The translations under genes were made by a program, and so were the position numbers. Below the pieces are notes generated by a model. It was not told where the DNA came from, made no database searches, and was given only the letters and a program-made list of their open reading frames with translations. Below, one piece after another: positions 45,152-53,416 of a stretch of DNA of 64,000 bases; the first letter of the stretch is position 1; every line of letters starts with the position of its first letter. This DNA is from Streptomyces sp. MUM 178J (lineage in GTDB: Bacteria; Actinomycetota; Actinomycetes; Streptomycetales; Streptomycetaceae): NCBI RefSeq assembly GCF_022414575.1, contig NZ_JADWYQ010000028.1, positions 1 to 64,000 on the forward strand, read 5' to 3'.

Positions 45152-47697
45152 CGCGAGGAGACCCCTTCCAGGGTGAGGATCTGCAGATCCGGCTTGATCT
45201 GGTCGCGCTCCGGCACGAACTGCACGGACGGGTCCGGCGCGTCGGGCGCGTTGACGAAGGAGACGAAGCGGCGCAGCCGGTCCGGGTCGTTCAGCGTCTC
45301 GGCCCACTCGTCGCGGTAGTCGTCCACATGCTTGGCCATCAGCGCCTCCAGCTCGTCGCAGAGCCCCAGCGAGTCATGCACGACCACGTCCCGCAGATGG
45401 TCCAGGCCGCCCTCCAGTCGCTCCAGCCACACCGAGGTGCGCTCCAGCCGGTCCGCGGTGCGGATGTAGAACATCAGGAACCGGTCGATCAGCCGCACCA
45501 GTTCGGCGTCCGACAGATCCTGCGCCAGCAGATCGGCGTGGCGCGGGGTCGCGCCGCCGTTCCCGCCCACGTACAGATTCCAGCCGGAGGCGGTGGCGAT
45601 CACGCCGAAGTCCTTCGACTGCGCCTCCGCGCACTCCCGCGCACAGCCGGATACGGCCGACTTGAGCTTGTGCGGGGCGCGCAGCCCCCGGTAGCGCAGC
45701 TCCAGTTCGATGGCCATGCGCACCGAGTCCTGTACGCCGTAGCGGCACCAGGTCTGCCCCACACAGGACTTGACCGTCCGCAGCGCCTTGCCGTAGGCGT
45801 GCCCCGACTCAAAGCCCGCGTCCACCAGCCGCGCCCAGATCGCCGGAAGCTGATCCACCCGCGCCCCGAACATGTCGATTCGCTGACCACCGGTGATCTT
45901 GGTGTAGAGGCCGAAGTCCCGCGCCACCTCGCCGATCACGATCAGCTTGTCCGGGGTGATCTCCCCGCCGGGGATGCGCGGCACGATCGAGTACGAGCCG
46001 TTGCGCTGCATGTTCGCCAGGAAGTGGTCGTTGGTGTCCTGGAGGGAGGCCTGCTCGCCGTCCAGGATGTAGCCGCTGCCGAGGGACGCCAGGATCGAGC
46101 CGACGGCCGGCTTGCAGATCTCGCAGCCCTCGCCGCCGCGTGCCTCCTCGCGGCCGTGGCTGTCGAGGAGCTCGGCGTACGAGCCGAGCCGCAGCGTGCG
46201 GACGATCTCGTACAGCTCGCTGCGCGTGTACGGGAAGCAGCCGCACAGGCCCTTGTCGCCGGTCTCGGGGAGCAGTTGGCCGATGACCTTGACGCAGCTG
46301 CCGCAGCCGGTGCCCGCCTTGGTGCACTTCTTCACCTCGGGCAGCGAGGAGCAGGCGCAGATCTCGCCCTTGGTGACGTTGTGGCAGGAGCAGATCACCG
46401 CGTCGTCGGGCAGCGCGGACGGGCCGAGCGCCACCGGCGCCCCGGCCCCGGCCGGCAGCACCAGCTGCTCCGGAGAGACCGGCGGCACCGAGCCGGTCAT
46501 CGGCCGCAGCATGCCGTACGACTCGGCGTCGCCGACCAGGATGCCGCCGAGCAGAGTGCCGTCCTTGGCGACCACCAGCTTCTTGTACACGCCGGAGCGG
46601 GAGTCCGAGTAGACGACGTCCAGGCAGCCCTCCGCCGCACCGTGGGCGTCGCCGAACGACGCCACGTCCACGCCGAGCAGCTTCAGCTTGGTGGAGGTGT
46701 CCGCGCCCGTGAACGGCTTGGGCTCGCCTTCGCCAGGGAGCTCGATCGCGCCCGCCACGGCCGCGGCGGCCGTCTGCGCCATCTCGTAGCCCGGCGCCAC
46801 CAGGCCGTACACCCGGCCGTCGGCGGCGAGCGCGCACTCGCCGATCGCGAACACGGCCGGGTCGGAGGTGCGGCACTGCTCGTCGACCACGATGCCGCCG
46901 CGCTCGCCGACCTCCAGGCCGGTGTCGCGGGCGAGCTGGTCGCGGGGGCGCACGCCGGCCGAGAAGACCACCAGGTCGGCCGTGAGCTCCGTGCCGGTGG
47001 ACAGTTTCATTCCGGTGACGGGGCCGTGCGGCGTGCCGTCGGCGGTGGTGACCTCCTGGGCGCCCGCGCCGGTGTGCACGGTCAGGCCCATGTTCTCGAT
47101 GGTGCGCAGCAGGGCGGCTCCGCCGCCGTCGTCCACCTGCACGGGCATCAGCCGGGGCGCGAACTCCACGATGTGCGTGGCGAGCCCGAGGCCCTTGAGC
47201 GCGCCGGCCGCCTCCAGGCCGAGCAGTCCGCCGCCGACGACCACGCCGGTGCGGGCCGTCTTGGCGTACTCCTCGATCGCGAGCAGATCCTCGATCGTGC
47301 GGTAGACGAAGCAGCCCGCGGCGTCCTTGCCGGGCACCGGAGGCACGAAGGGGTACGAGCCGGTGGCCAGCACCAGCGCGTCGTACACGATCGTGCGGCC
47401 GGAGCGGGACGTCACCGTGCGGGCGGCGCGGTCGACCGTCTCGGCGGGGTCGTCGAGGTGCAGCTCGATGCCGTGCTCACGGATGAAATCCGGGTCGGTG
47501 AGCGACAGCTCGTCGGGGGTGCGCCCGCTGAAGTAAGAGGTGAGCTGGACGCGGTCGTACGCGGCCCGCGGCTCCTCGCACAGCACGACGACGCGCGCCC
47601 GCTCGGTCACGCCCTGCTCGGCGAGGGCCTCCAGGAACCGCTGGCCGACCATCCCGTGGCCGACGACCGCGATGGTGGGGGTGGTGGACTCAGCCAT
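45148..47697 (-). CDS. nirB: Nitrite reductase large subunit
   Basis: 849 aa from ATG 47697 (MAESTTPTIAVVGHGMVGQR). N-terminal FAD/NAD domains (VVGHGMVGQRFLEALAE, GGGLLGLEAAGALKGLG, FAIGECALAADGRVYGLV), a BFD-type [2Fe-2S] region (CSCHNVTKGEICACSSLPE, CTKAGTGCGSC), then the siroheme/[4Fe-4S] reductase half with CVGQTWC and CARECAEAQ, the cysteines ligating the cluster and siroheme. It reduces nitrite to ammonia. It begins one base after the preceding oxidoreductase gene ends, and shares the GlnR-type box upstream of that gene. Confidence 0.95.
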   Translation of the reverse strand: MAESTTPTIAVVGHGMVGQRFLEALAEQGVTERARVVVLCEEPRAAYDRVQLTSYFSGRTPDELSLTDPDFIREHGIELHLDDPAETVDRAARTVTSRSGRTIVYDALVLATGSYPFVPPVPGKDAAGCFVYRTIEDLLAIEEYAKTARTGVVVGGGLLGLEAAGALKGLGLATHIVEFAPRLMPVQVDDGGGAALLRTIENMGLTVHTGAGAQEVTTADGTPHGPVTGMKLSTGTELTADLVVFSAGVRPRDQLARDTGLEVGERGGIVVDEQCRTSDPAVFAIGECALAADGRVYGLVAPGYEMAQTAAAAVAGAIELPGEGEPKPFTGADTSTKLKLLGVDVASFGDAHGAAEGCLDVVYSDSRSGVYKKLVVAKDGTLLGGILVGDAESYGMLRPMTGSVPPVSPEQLVLPAGAGAPVALGPSALPDDAVICSCHNVTKGEICACSSLPEVKKCTKAGTGCGSCVKVIGQLLPETGDKGLCGCFPYTRSELYEIVRTLRLGSYAELLDSHGREEARGGEGCEICKPAVGSILASLGSGYILDGEQASLQDTNDHFLANMQRNGSYSIVPRIPGGEITPDKLIVIGEVARDFGLYTKITGGQRIDMFGARVDQLPAIWARLVDAGFESGHAYGKALRTVKSCVGQTWCRYGVQDSVRMAIELELRYRGLRAPHKLKSAVSGCARECAEAQSKDFGVIATASGWNLYVGGNGGATPRHADLLAQDLSDAELVRLIDRFLMFYIRTADRLERTSVWLERLEGGLDHLRDVVVHDSLGLCDELEALMAKHVDDYRDEWAETLNDPDRLRRFVSFVNAPDAPDPSVQFVPERDQIKPDLQILTLEGVSSR

Positions 47698-47698
47698 G

Positions 47699-49279
47699 TC
47701 ACAGGCCTCCGTTGTCAGTGAGCAGTTGGTGCAGGGGCGCGGACTCGGGGAGGGCCTCGTCGTCCTCCCAGGCCCGGGCCAGTTCGCCGACGGCGGCGAG
47801 GTCCCCGAGCAGCACCCCGCCGACGAGCCGGTCGCCCCGGACGACGACCTTCCGGTACGCGCCGCGCGTGGCGTCGGCGATCTGGACGACGTCGTCTCCG
47901 GGCTGCGGCACCGGGTCGCCGAACGCGGCGAGGTCGAGGGGGCCGGGGGAAGCGTTTCCGCTCCCGGCGTCCGCCGGGTCGCCCGCCGCGTCGCCCGATG
48001 CATCGCCCGCGAACGCGGCGAGGGTGAGCCGGGTGAGCGCCCGGGTGCCGGTGTAGCGCGGCGCCGGCACAGGTGCGGCCGCACCCTCGGCGTCGTCGCC
48101 GGAGGCGCGGTCGGCGGACGGCACATGGCCGTTCCCGGCGGCGGACGCGACGCCGTTGCGGGACGCGCCGCTGTCGGCGGGTGCGTGGCCGTTCGCGCCG
48201 GGCGTGTGGCCGTTGGCGGCTGCGGCCGTCCGCGGGGAGGGGGTGTCCCCGCCGGCGGCGGACGGTCCGCCCGCGGGGGCGCCGGCCGTGGCGAGGACGG
48301 GCCGGGCCGCGGCCACGCGGGACTCGTGGGTCAGCAGCCGGGCGAGGACGTCCGCCTGTTCCAGGGCGGGGCCCGCCAGGCCGTGCACGACGCCCGCGTG
48401 CTGGGCGCAGTCGCCGATGGCGTGGATGTACGGATCAGAGGTGCGCAGCTCGTCGTCCACGACGATCCCGCGGTCGACGGCCAGCCCGGCGTCCTGCGCC
48501 AGCGAGACGCGCGGGCGCACCCCACAGGCGATCACGGCGAGGTCGGCGTCGAGCGTGTAGCCGTCGGCGAGTTCCACGGCGGTGAGCGGGGCTGCTTCGT
48601 CGGCCCCCGGCGCTCCCGGCGCTCCGGGCGCTCCCAGGCGGTGCGGGCCCGGGCGGTCCGCGGTGCGCAGGCCGCGGACCCGGCACTCCGTGTGGACCTC
48701 CACGCCCAGCGCCTCCACATGGCTGTGCAGCAGCCGGGACGCGGCCGGGTCGAGATGGCGTTCCATCAGCCGCTCACCCTGCTGGGCCAGGACCACACGG
48801 GCCCCGCGCGCCGCCAGGGCGCGGGCGGCCGACACGCCGAGGAGGCCGCCGCCGATGACCACGGCGCGTGTGCCGGGGCGCACCGAGGCGGACAGGGCCA
48901 GACAGTCGTCGAGGGTCCGGAAGGGGTGGACGCCCTGCGGCAGGCCGGGCCCGATGCCGCGCAGCGGCGGCAGCACAGGGTTGGAGCCGGTGGCGAGCAC
49001 CAGCCTGTCGTAAGGGACGGCCGTGCCGTCCGCGCAGGCCACCCGCCGGCGCTCCCGGTCGATGCCGGTCACCCGCACGCCGCGCCGCACGCCCGCGTGG
49101 GGCAGCTCGATCACCTCGGGGCCGTACCGCCCGGCGAGCACCTCGGCGAGCAGGACCCGGTTGTATGGGGCGTGGGTCTCCTCGCCCAGGACGGTGACGG
49201 CCATGCCGGCGTCACCGAGCCGCCGTGCCAGGCGCACCCCGGCGGTCCCGCCGCCGATGACCACGATCTCCGATCCCAT
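47699..49279 (-). CDS. FAD-dependent oxidoreductase of the nitrite reductase operon (NirB-like reductase half)
   Basis: 526 aa. FAD motif VVIGGGTAGVRLARRLGDAG, NAD motif VVIGGGLLGVSAARALAARG and AIGDCAQHAGVVHGLAGPA; it matches the N-terminal flavoprotein half of NirB and ends with a NirB-like segment (GAYRKVVVRGDRLVGGVLLGDL). There are no cluster-binding cysteines. About residues 322-405 are an Ala/Gly/Pro-rich linker splitting the two parts. It probably passes electrons to the siroheme protein or duplicates that function; some Streptomyces carry two NirB-type genes. First gene of the operon, with a four-site GlnR-like box 23 bp upstream. Confidence 0.85.
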   Translation of the reverse strand: MGSEIVVIGGGTAGVRLARRLGDAGMAVTVLGEETHAPYNRVLLAEVLAGRYGPEVIELPHAGVRRGVRVTGIDRERRRVACADGTAVPYDRLVLATGSNPVLPPLRGIGPGLPQGVHPFRTLDDCLALSASVRPGTRAVVIGGGLLGVSAARALAARGARVVLAQQGERLMERHLDPAASRLLHSHVEALGVEVHTECRVRGLRTADRPGPHRLGAPGAPGAPGADEAAPLTAVELADGYTLDADLAVIACGVRPRVSLAQDAGLAVDRGIVVDDELRTSDPYIHAIGDCAQHAGVVHGLAGPALEQADVLARLLTHESRVAAARPVLATAGAPAGGPSAAGGDTPSPRTAAAANGHTPGANGHAPADSGASRNGVASAAGNGHVPSADRASGDDAEGAAAPVPAPRYTGTRALTRLTLAAFAGDASGDAAGDPADAGSGNASPGPLDLAAFGDPVPQPGDDVVQIADATRGAYRKVVVRGDRLVGGVLLGDLAAVGELARAWEDDEALPESAPLHQLLTDNGGL

Positions 49280-49301
49280 GTAGGCAGCCTGCGTCGTCGG
49301 T

Positions 49302-49339
49302 GTTACCCGACTGGCACCTGCTTGTTTCCCGTGGGGAAC
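49302..49339 (-). promoter_or_regulatory. GlnR-type box upstream of the nitrite reductase operon
   Basis: Minus strand reads GTTCC-N6-GAAAC-N6-GTGCC-N6-GTAAC, four half-sites at exactly 11-bp spacing. The actinobacterial GlnR consensus is GTnAC-N6-GaAAC (repeated). One half-site is perfect, the other three have one mismatch each. GlnR activates nirBD in Streptomyces under nitrogen limitation. Confidence 0.75.
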
Positions 49340-49411
49340 GCTGCGCTCAGCGCCCGCGGCGGGCCGCTGTGAGGGCCGTGCCGGTCATGGGGCGTGTCCC
49401 CGGGCGTGTCC

Positions 49412-50122
49412 CTAGACGTCCCGGCCGGGTGCCGCCCCGGGTTCCCGGACGTCGGTCAGATGCGCGTAGGCCACCACATTGCCCCGGTAGCCGGTCTTCT
49501 CGTCGAAGCCGCCACCGCAGGTGATCACCCTTAGCTCGGCCCGGCCGCGCGGGCGGTACACCTTGTCGTCGGGGAAGTCCTCGGCGTCGTACACCTCGAC
49601 CGCGTCGACGGTGAACACGGCGGTACGGCCGTCCGCCCGGGTCACCTCGATCAGTCTGCCCTTCCCCAGCGCGCCGAGGCGGTAGAACACGGCGGGTCCC
49701 TGCGCATTGTCGACATGGCCGGCGACGATCGCGGTGCCGTTCGCGCCCGGGGGAGTGCCGTCCCGGTACCAGCCGGCCAGATTGCGGTTCACGGCGGGCG
49801 GCGCCTCCAGGCTGCCGTCCCCGTCCAGACCCAGCCGCATGAGCGGGGTGTCGACGCCGATCGCGGGGATGCGCAGCTGCACGGGTGCGGCGGGCGGCAG
49901 CGGATCGGCGGCCGCCCGGGTGTGCAGTCCGGGCCCGGCGGTGAAGGACTGCTCGGCGGAGGGGACGGGTGGGGTGACGTCCTCGGAGCCGTTCTGGACC
50001 AGCCAGACGCCCAGGACGAGCGCTATGGCTATGCCCCAGCTCCTGCGACGGCCTCCGGGGGCGTCGTCGGCCCCTGACGCCGTCCCTGGGGCAGCCTCGG
50101 GTGCCGTCTCGGGCGCGGACAC
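49412..50122 (-). CDS. Class F sortase
   Basis: 236 aa. One N-terminal transmembrane helix (WGIAIALVLGVWLVQ), then a sortase barrel with the catalytic His in IVAGHVDNAQG, Cys in LRVITCGGGFDEKTG and Arg in YRGNVVAYAHL. Class F sortases are the actinobacterial group of housekeeping-like transpeptidases; substrates are poorly known. The next gene upstream encodes a small exported protein with a C-terminal membrane anchor, 16 bp apart, so the two probably form an operon. Confidence 0.9.
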   Translation of the reverse strand: MSAPETAPEAAPGTASGADDAPGGRRRSWGIAIALVLGVWLVQNGSEDVTPPVPSAEQSFTAGPGLHTRAAADPLPPAAPVQLRIPAIGVDTPLMRLGLDGDGSLEAPPAVNRNLAGWYRDGTPPGANGTAIVAGHVDNAQGPAVFYRLGALGKGRLIEVTRADGRTAVFTVDAVEVYDAEDFPDDKVYRPRGRAELRVITCGGGFDEKTGYRGNVVAYAHLTDVREPGAAPGRDV

Positions 50123-50138
50123 GGTCGGCCCGGCGAGG

Positions 50139-50696
50139 TCAGTGGTTCCGGGTGCCGTTCGCCCGGCGGCGCAGCATCAGCGCCCCGGCGACGGCGACCC
50201 CGGCGAGCACGGCCCCGCCCGCCGCCATCTGCGCGTAGTCAGGCCCCACGCTGCCGCCGACGCCGGTGGGGACATGGCCGCTGGGCCACATGCCGTGATG
50301 GGTGGGACGGTGCGTCGGCTGCGTGGGGTGGTCCGGCTGATCGCGGTGGTGGACCACCAGGTCACCGGACGCCTTCTTGCCGTTGTCACAGGTCACGGAG
50401 ATCTTGTAGGTCCCGGAGTCGGCCTTGCGGGGCACGGAGAAACTCCCGGTCGCGACCTCCTTGTGCGTGGCGGGGGTCAGCTGGAACTCCCGCACGCCCA
50501 GCTCCCGCGCCTCGCCCACGCCGTGCCCGCCCTTGCCGCAGGCCGTGGTGCTCACGGTGACGCTCTCGCCCGGCGAGGCGCTCGACGGGAACACCTCCAG
50601 CGCATCTTTCTCCCCGGCGTACGCCCCGGGGCCGCAGACCCCGATCGAGGCGGCCGCGAACGCGACGCCGGTCAGCAGGCGAGCGGTGGTGCGCAT
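50139..50696 (-). CDS. Exported, membrane-anchored hypothetical protein
   Basis: 185 aa. Signal peptide LLTGVAFAAASIGVCGPGAYA, an Ig-like beta-domain (LEVFPSSASPGESVTVSTT, GTYKISVTCDNGKKASGDL), a Pro/His/Thr-rich stretch, then a C-terminal helix (AAGGAVLAGVAVAGALMLRR) with basic tail. This is the topology of a sortase substrate but no LPxTG motif is visible. It is transcribed with the class F sortase that follows. Confidence 0.8.
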   Translation of the reverse strand: MRTTARLLTGVAFAAASIGVCGPGAYAGEKDALEVFPSSASPGESVTVSTTACGKGGHGVGEARELGVREFQLTPATHKEVATGSFSVPRKADSGTYKISVTCDNGKKASGDLVVHHRDQPDHPTQPTHRPTHHGMWPSGHVPTGVGGSVGPDYAQMAAGGAVLAGVAVAGALMLRRRANGTRNH

Positions 50697-50770
50697 GGTG
50701 TTCCTCCGGAAGCGAGGCGGTGCGATGCCGTCCCTTCCGAGGTAATGCGCCCTGCGTGCCCCATGCCTGC

Positions 50771-50861
50771 TGATGGCGCATCAGTTTCCTGCCCCGACTC
50801 TGGCGCGTCGCACTGGACGCCAGCCGTCGTCGCAGGTCATAGCAGCGGTGATGGCCCATCA
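50771..50861. promoter_or_regulatory. Two near-identical palindromes upstream of the exported-protein gene
   Basis: TGATGGCGCATCA (50771-50783) and TGATGGCCCATCA (50849-50861), 78 bp apart, in the 212-bp gap before the Uma2-type gene. Each has a TGATG/CATCA dyad. They may bind one regulator at two sites (DNA looping is possible). Confidence 0.4.
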
Positions 50862-50908
50862 GGGGGCTGGTCGCCATGCCGCGCCGAACGGGTGACGGGG
50901 CCTGCCGG

Positions 50909-51532
50909 TCACTCCTCGTGCGCGGTGTCCGCCGTGCCCAGGAAGCCGGTCGTGTCGAGGTCGAAGTCGAACGGCGGGGGCACGTGCAGCGGCTTGCCGA
51001 AGGAGACGGTGGTGTGGGAGCGGTAGCCCTTGGGGGACGGGTCCCAGAACGCGGTGATCTCCTCGGCCTGCATGTCCAGGATCAGGTATACGGGCACCTG
51101 GCGGCCGTACGTCTCCAGCTTGTCCCGCCAGTCGGCGTCCCTGGTGGAGGCGGACGTCAGCTCGGCGACGAGGGACAGCGCCTCGGCGTCGGCGTGCCGA
51201 CCGTCCGCGTCAAAGGCGGCGAGCTCCGCGACATGGAGATCCGGCCCAAATGCGCGCTCCGCTTCGGGAAAGGAGAAGAGGAACGGCGAGGTGTCCGCAT
51301 CGTGGCCTTCCGGAACGTGCCCCTCGAGTTGCTTGCGAAGAAGCCTCATCGGCATCTTGTAGCGAAGCTTGGACCACGGCGACACGACGATCTTCCCCCG
51401 GATGAGTTCGGCCTTGTAGCCGGCAGGTGTGTCCATTTCCTCCACGGTCCGGAGATCCCTCTCGAAGTCCCCCTCGAAGCCCCCGGCGTCCCCGGCGTCT
51501 ATCGATGTCGGCCGTTCCACCATGAGGGTCAC
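50909..51532 (-). CDS. Uma2-family putative nuclease
   Basis: 207 aa from GTG 51532, selected because AGGAGG lies six bases before. Uma2/DUF820 fold, related to PD-(D/E)xK nucleases: ELIRGKIVVSPWSKLRYK, AERAFGPDLHVAELAAF, ALSLVAELTSASTRDADW, KLETYGRQVPVYLILDMQA. The acidic residues of PDLHV, VAEL and KLETY are the usual active-site set. Streptomyces carry many copies; biological role is unknown. Confidence 0.85.
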   Translation of the reverse strand: MTLMVERPTSIDAGDAGGFEGDFERDLRTVEEMDTPAGYKAELIRGKIVVSPWSKLRYKMPMRLLRKQLEGHVPEGHDADTSPFLFSFPEAERAFGPDLHVAELAAFDADGRHADAEALSLVAELTSASTRDADWRDKLETYGRQVPVYLILDMQAEEITAFWDPSPKGYRSHTTVSFGKPLHVPPPFDFDLDTTGFLGTADTAHEE

Positions 51533-51646
51533 GGTAGTCCTCCTTGCTCCTGTGCGCGGGACATTGCCGCCCTCACCGTATGGACGCGCCGCAGGCCAAG
51601 GGCCGAACCCGGCGGGCTTCACCCGTCCAGGGGAACGCCTCCCGCC

Positions 51647-52102
51647 TCAGTCCTCGACCAGCCGCCGCGGCCCCGGGCCCTGTTCGGCGAGTTCGTCGGC
51701 CGGGTTGGAGAGCGCGCAGCTGTCCAGCGAGAGGCAGCCGCAGCCGATGCAGTCCGTGAGGTGGTCCCGCAGGCGCTGGAGGGTGCGGATGCGGGTGTCG
51801 AGGTCCTCGCGCCAGCACTCCGAGATGCGGGCCCAGTCCTTCCGGGTCGGGGTGCGGTCGTCCGGGAGCAGCTCCAGGACCTCGCGGATCGTGGCGAGAG
51901 GGATGCCCAGGCGCTGGGAGGTGCGGATGAAGGCGACCCGGCGCAGGGTGTCGCGGCTGTAGCGGCGCTGGTTGCCGGCAGTGCGACGGGAGGCGATCAG
52001 GCCCTCGCGTTCGTAGAACCGCAGCGCGGACGGGGCGACGCCGCTCCGCTCGGCCAGTTCACCGATCGTGGCTTCCTTGGCGTTCCAGGCGAGATGCGTC
52101 AT
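51647..52102 (-). CDS. soxR: Redox-sensing transcriptional regulator SoxR
   Basis: 151 aa. MerR-type winged helix (TIGELAERSGVAPSALRFYEREG, then SRRTAGNQRRYSRDTLRRVA), a coiled-coil dimer helix, and the [2Fe-2S] motif CIGCGCLSLDSC (C-x2-C-x-C-x5-C), diagnostic of SoxR. In Streptomyces SoxR responds to redox-cycling compounds such as pigments and activates a few genes directly. It is divergent, with only 47-53 bp in between, from an NADPH-dependent FMN reductase gene, its probable target. Confidence 0.94.
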   Translation of the reverse strand: MTHLAWNAKEATIGELAERSGVAPSALRFYEREGLIASRRTAGNQRRYSRDTLRRVAFIRTSQRLGIPLATIREVLELLPDDRTPTRKDWARISECWREDLDTRIRTLQRLRDHLTDCIGCGCLSLDSCALSNPADELAEQGPGPRRLVED

Positions 52103-52116
52103 GCGGGCCAGCGTAA

Positions 52117-52132
52117 CTTGACCTCAACCAAG
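52117..52132 (+). promoter_or_regulatory. SoxR-target dyad between soxR and the flavin reductase
   Basis: CTTG-N8-CAAG centred between the divergent genes, overlapping a TTGACC -35-like hexamer (52118). MerR-family sites lie between -35 and -10. Confidence 0.45.
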
Positions 52133-52155
52133 CTTTAAGTAAGAGCCTCGTGCGC

Positions 52156-52764
52156 ATGGACCACACCGCAGAACAGCAGCAGCCGCTCCGTCTCGCCGTC
52201 ATCCTCGGCAGCAATCGCGAGGGCCGCTTCGGCCCTGTGCTGGCCGAGTGGTTCCTCTCCCACGCCGCCCGGCGCGAGGACTTCACCGCGGACCTCCTCG
52301 ACGTCGCCGAGGCCGAGCTGCCCACCGCCCTCTCCTTCAACCCCGGCCCCGCCGTGCGCGCCGAACTCGCCAAGATCTCACCGCGCCTCGACCGGGCCGA
52401 CGCCTTCGTCGTCGTCACCCCCGAGTACAACCACTCCTTCCCCGCGTCCCTCAAGACCCTCATCGACTGGCACTACGGCGAATGGCAGGCCAAGCCCGTC
52501 GGGTTCGTCTCGTACGGCGGCGTCTCCGGCGGGCTGCGCGCCATCGAGCAGCTCAGGCAGGTCTTCGCCGAACTGCACTCGGTGACCGTCCGCGACACGG
52601 TCTCCTTCCACAACGCAGGCGCGCACTTCGACGACGCCGGCCGCCACAAGGACACGGTCGCCGCCGACGCCGCGAACGCCGCGGCGAAGAGCATGCTCGA
52701 CCAGCTGTCCTGGTGGGCCCGCGCCCTGCGCGACGCCAAGACCGCCCGCCCCTACGCCGCGTAG
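52156..52764 (+). CDS. NADPH-dependent FMN reductase
   Basis: 202 aa from ATG 52156 (GTG 52150 possible). Flavodoxin-like fold: VILGSNREGRFGPVLAEWFL (FMN phosphate loop), VVTPEYNHSFPASLKTLIDW, FVSYGGVSGGLRAIEQLR. It uses NADPH to reduce FMN or quinones. As a SoxR neighbour it likely helps detoxify redox-active small molecules. Confidence 0.88.
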   Translation: MDHTAEQQQPLRLAVILGSNREGRFGPVLAEWFLSHAARREDFTADLLDVAEAELPTALSFNPGPAVRAELAKISPRLDRADAFVVVTPEYNHSFPASLKTLIDWHYGEWQAKPVGFVSYGGVSGGLRAIEQLRQVFAELHSVTVRDTVSFHNAGAHFDDAGRHKDTVAADAANAAAKSMLDQLSWWARALRDAKTARPYAA

Positions 52765-52793
52765 CCGCCGCCGCGGGGGTCGGCGCGCACGGC

Positions 52794-52874
52794 TCATTCC
52801 GCGAGCACGAGCACGCCGACCACGGCCGTGACCGTGGTCAGGGCCCAGAGGAGATAGCGCGCATACGGCGTCAT
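52794..52874 (-). CDS. 26-aa single-helix membrane peptide
   Basis: MTPYARYLLWALTTVTAVVG then VLVLAE. A near-complete transmembrane helix. No obvious ribosome site, so real expression is uncertain, but codon use is Streptomyces-like and the ORF sits alone between two genes. Confidence 0.35.
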   Translation of the reverse strand: MTPYARYLLWALTTVTAVVGVLVLAE

Positions 52875-53074
52875 GGTGGAGTGCCGGGTGAGGAGGGTGC
52901 GGGGCGGGCATGGACTCCGTAGACGGTAGGCAGAGATCATCACGGATACCGGGAGGTTGTGTAACAGCCGTGGGTAGGGTGCGCGACCGGCCGGTGAATG
53001 ACGCAATCCCGCCGTACGCGTACGGCTACGTCTGCGCCTGCGCGTCAGGCCATCGCCCCGAAGGAGCCCGCCGA

Positions 53075-53416
53075 GTGACCCCGGATCCGACCGCCGTGAC
53101 CGTGCTGACCGTGCTGACCACGACCGACAGCGCCGAGAAGGCCGAGGCGCTGGCCCGCGGGGCGGTGCAGGCGCGGCTCGCCGCATGCGCCCAGATCTCC
53201 GCCCCCGTCACCTCCGTCTACCGCTGGAACGGCGCGATCGAGACCGCGCAGGAGTGGCAGATCCTGTTCAAGACGACCCCGCAGCGCTACGCGGCGCTCG
53301 AAGCCCATCTGACCGCCGCCCACGACTACGACACCCCGGAGATCATCGCGACCCCGGTGGTGCGGGGCGGCGCCGCCTACCTGGAGTGGGTCTCCGCCGA
53401 GACCGCCGCCCCGTGA
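53075..53416 (+). CDS. cutA: Divalent cation tolerance protein CutA
   Basis: 113 aa from GTG 53075; AAGGAG sits nine bases before it. Trimeric ferredoxin-like fold: TVLTTTDSAEKAEALARGAV, LAACAQISAPVTSVYRWNGA, EWQILFKTTPQRYAALEAHL, YDTPEIIATPVVRG. Role in metal tolerance in E. coli; function elsewhere less clear. It overlaps the next gene start by four bases, so the two form an operon. Confidence 0.92.
   Translation: MTPDPTAVTVLTVLTTTDSAEKAEALARGAVQARLAACAQISAPVTSVYRWNGAIETAQEWQILFKTTPQRYAALEAHLTAAHDYDTPEIIATPVVRGGAAYLEWVSAETAAP

Noticed and set aside
45328..47721. 797-aa open frame antisense to nirB
   Set aside because: Complement of the nirB codon bias; no motif.
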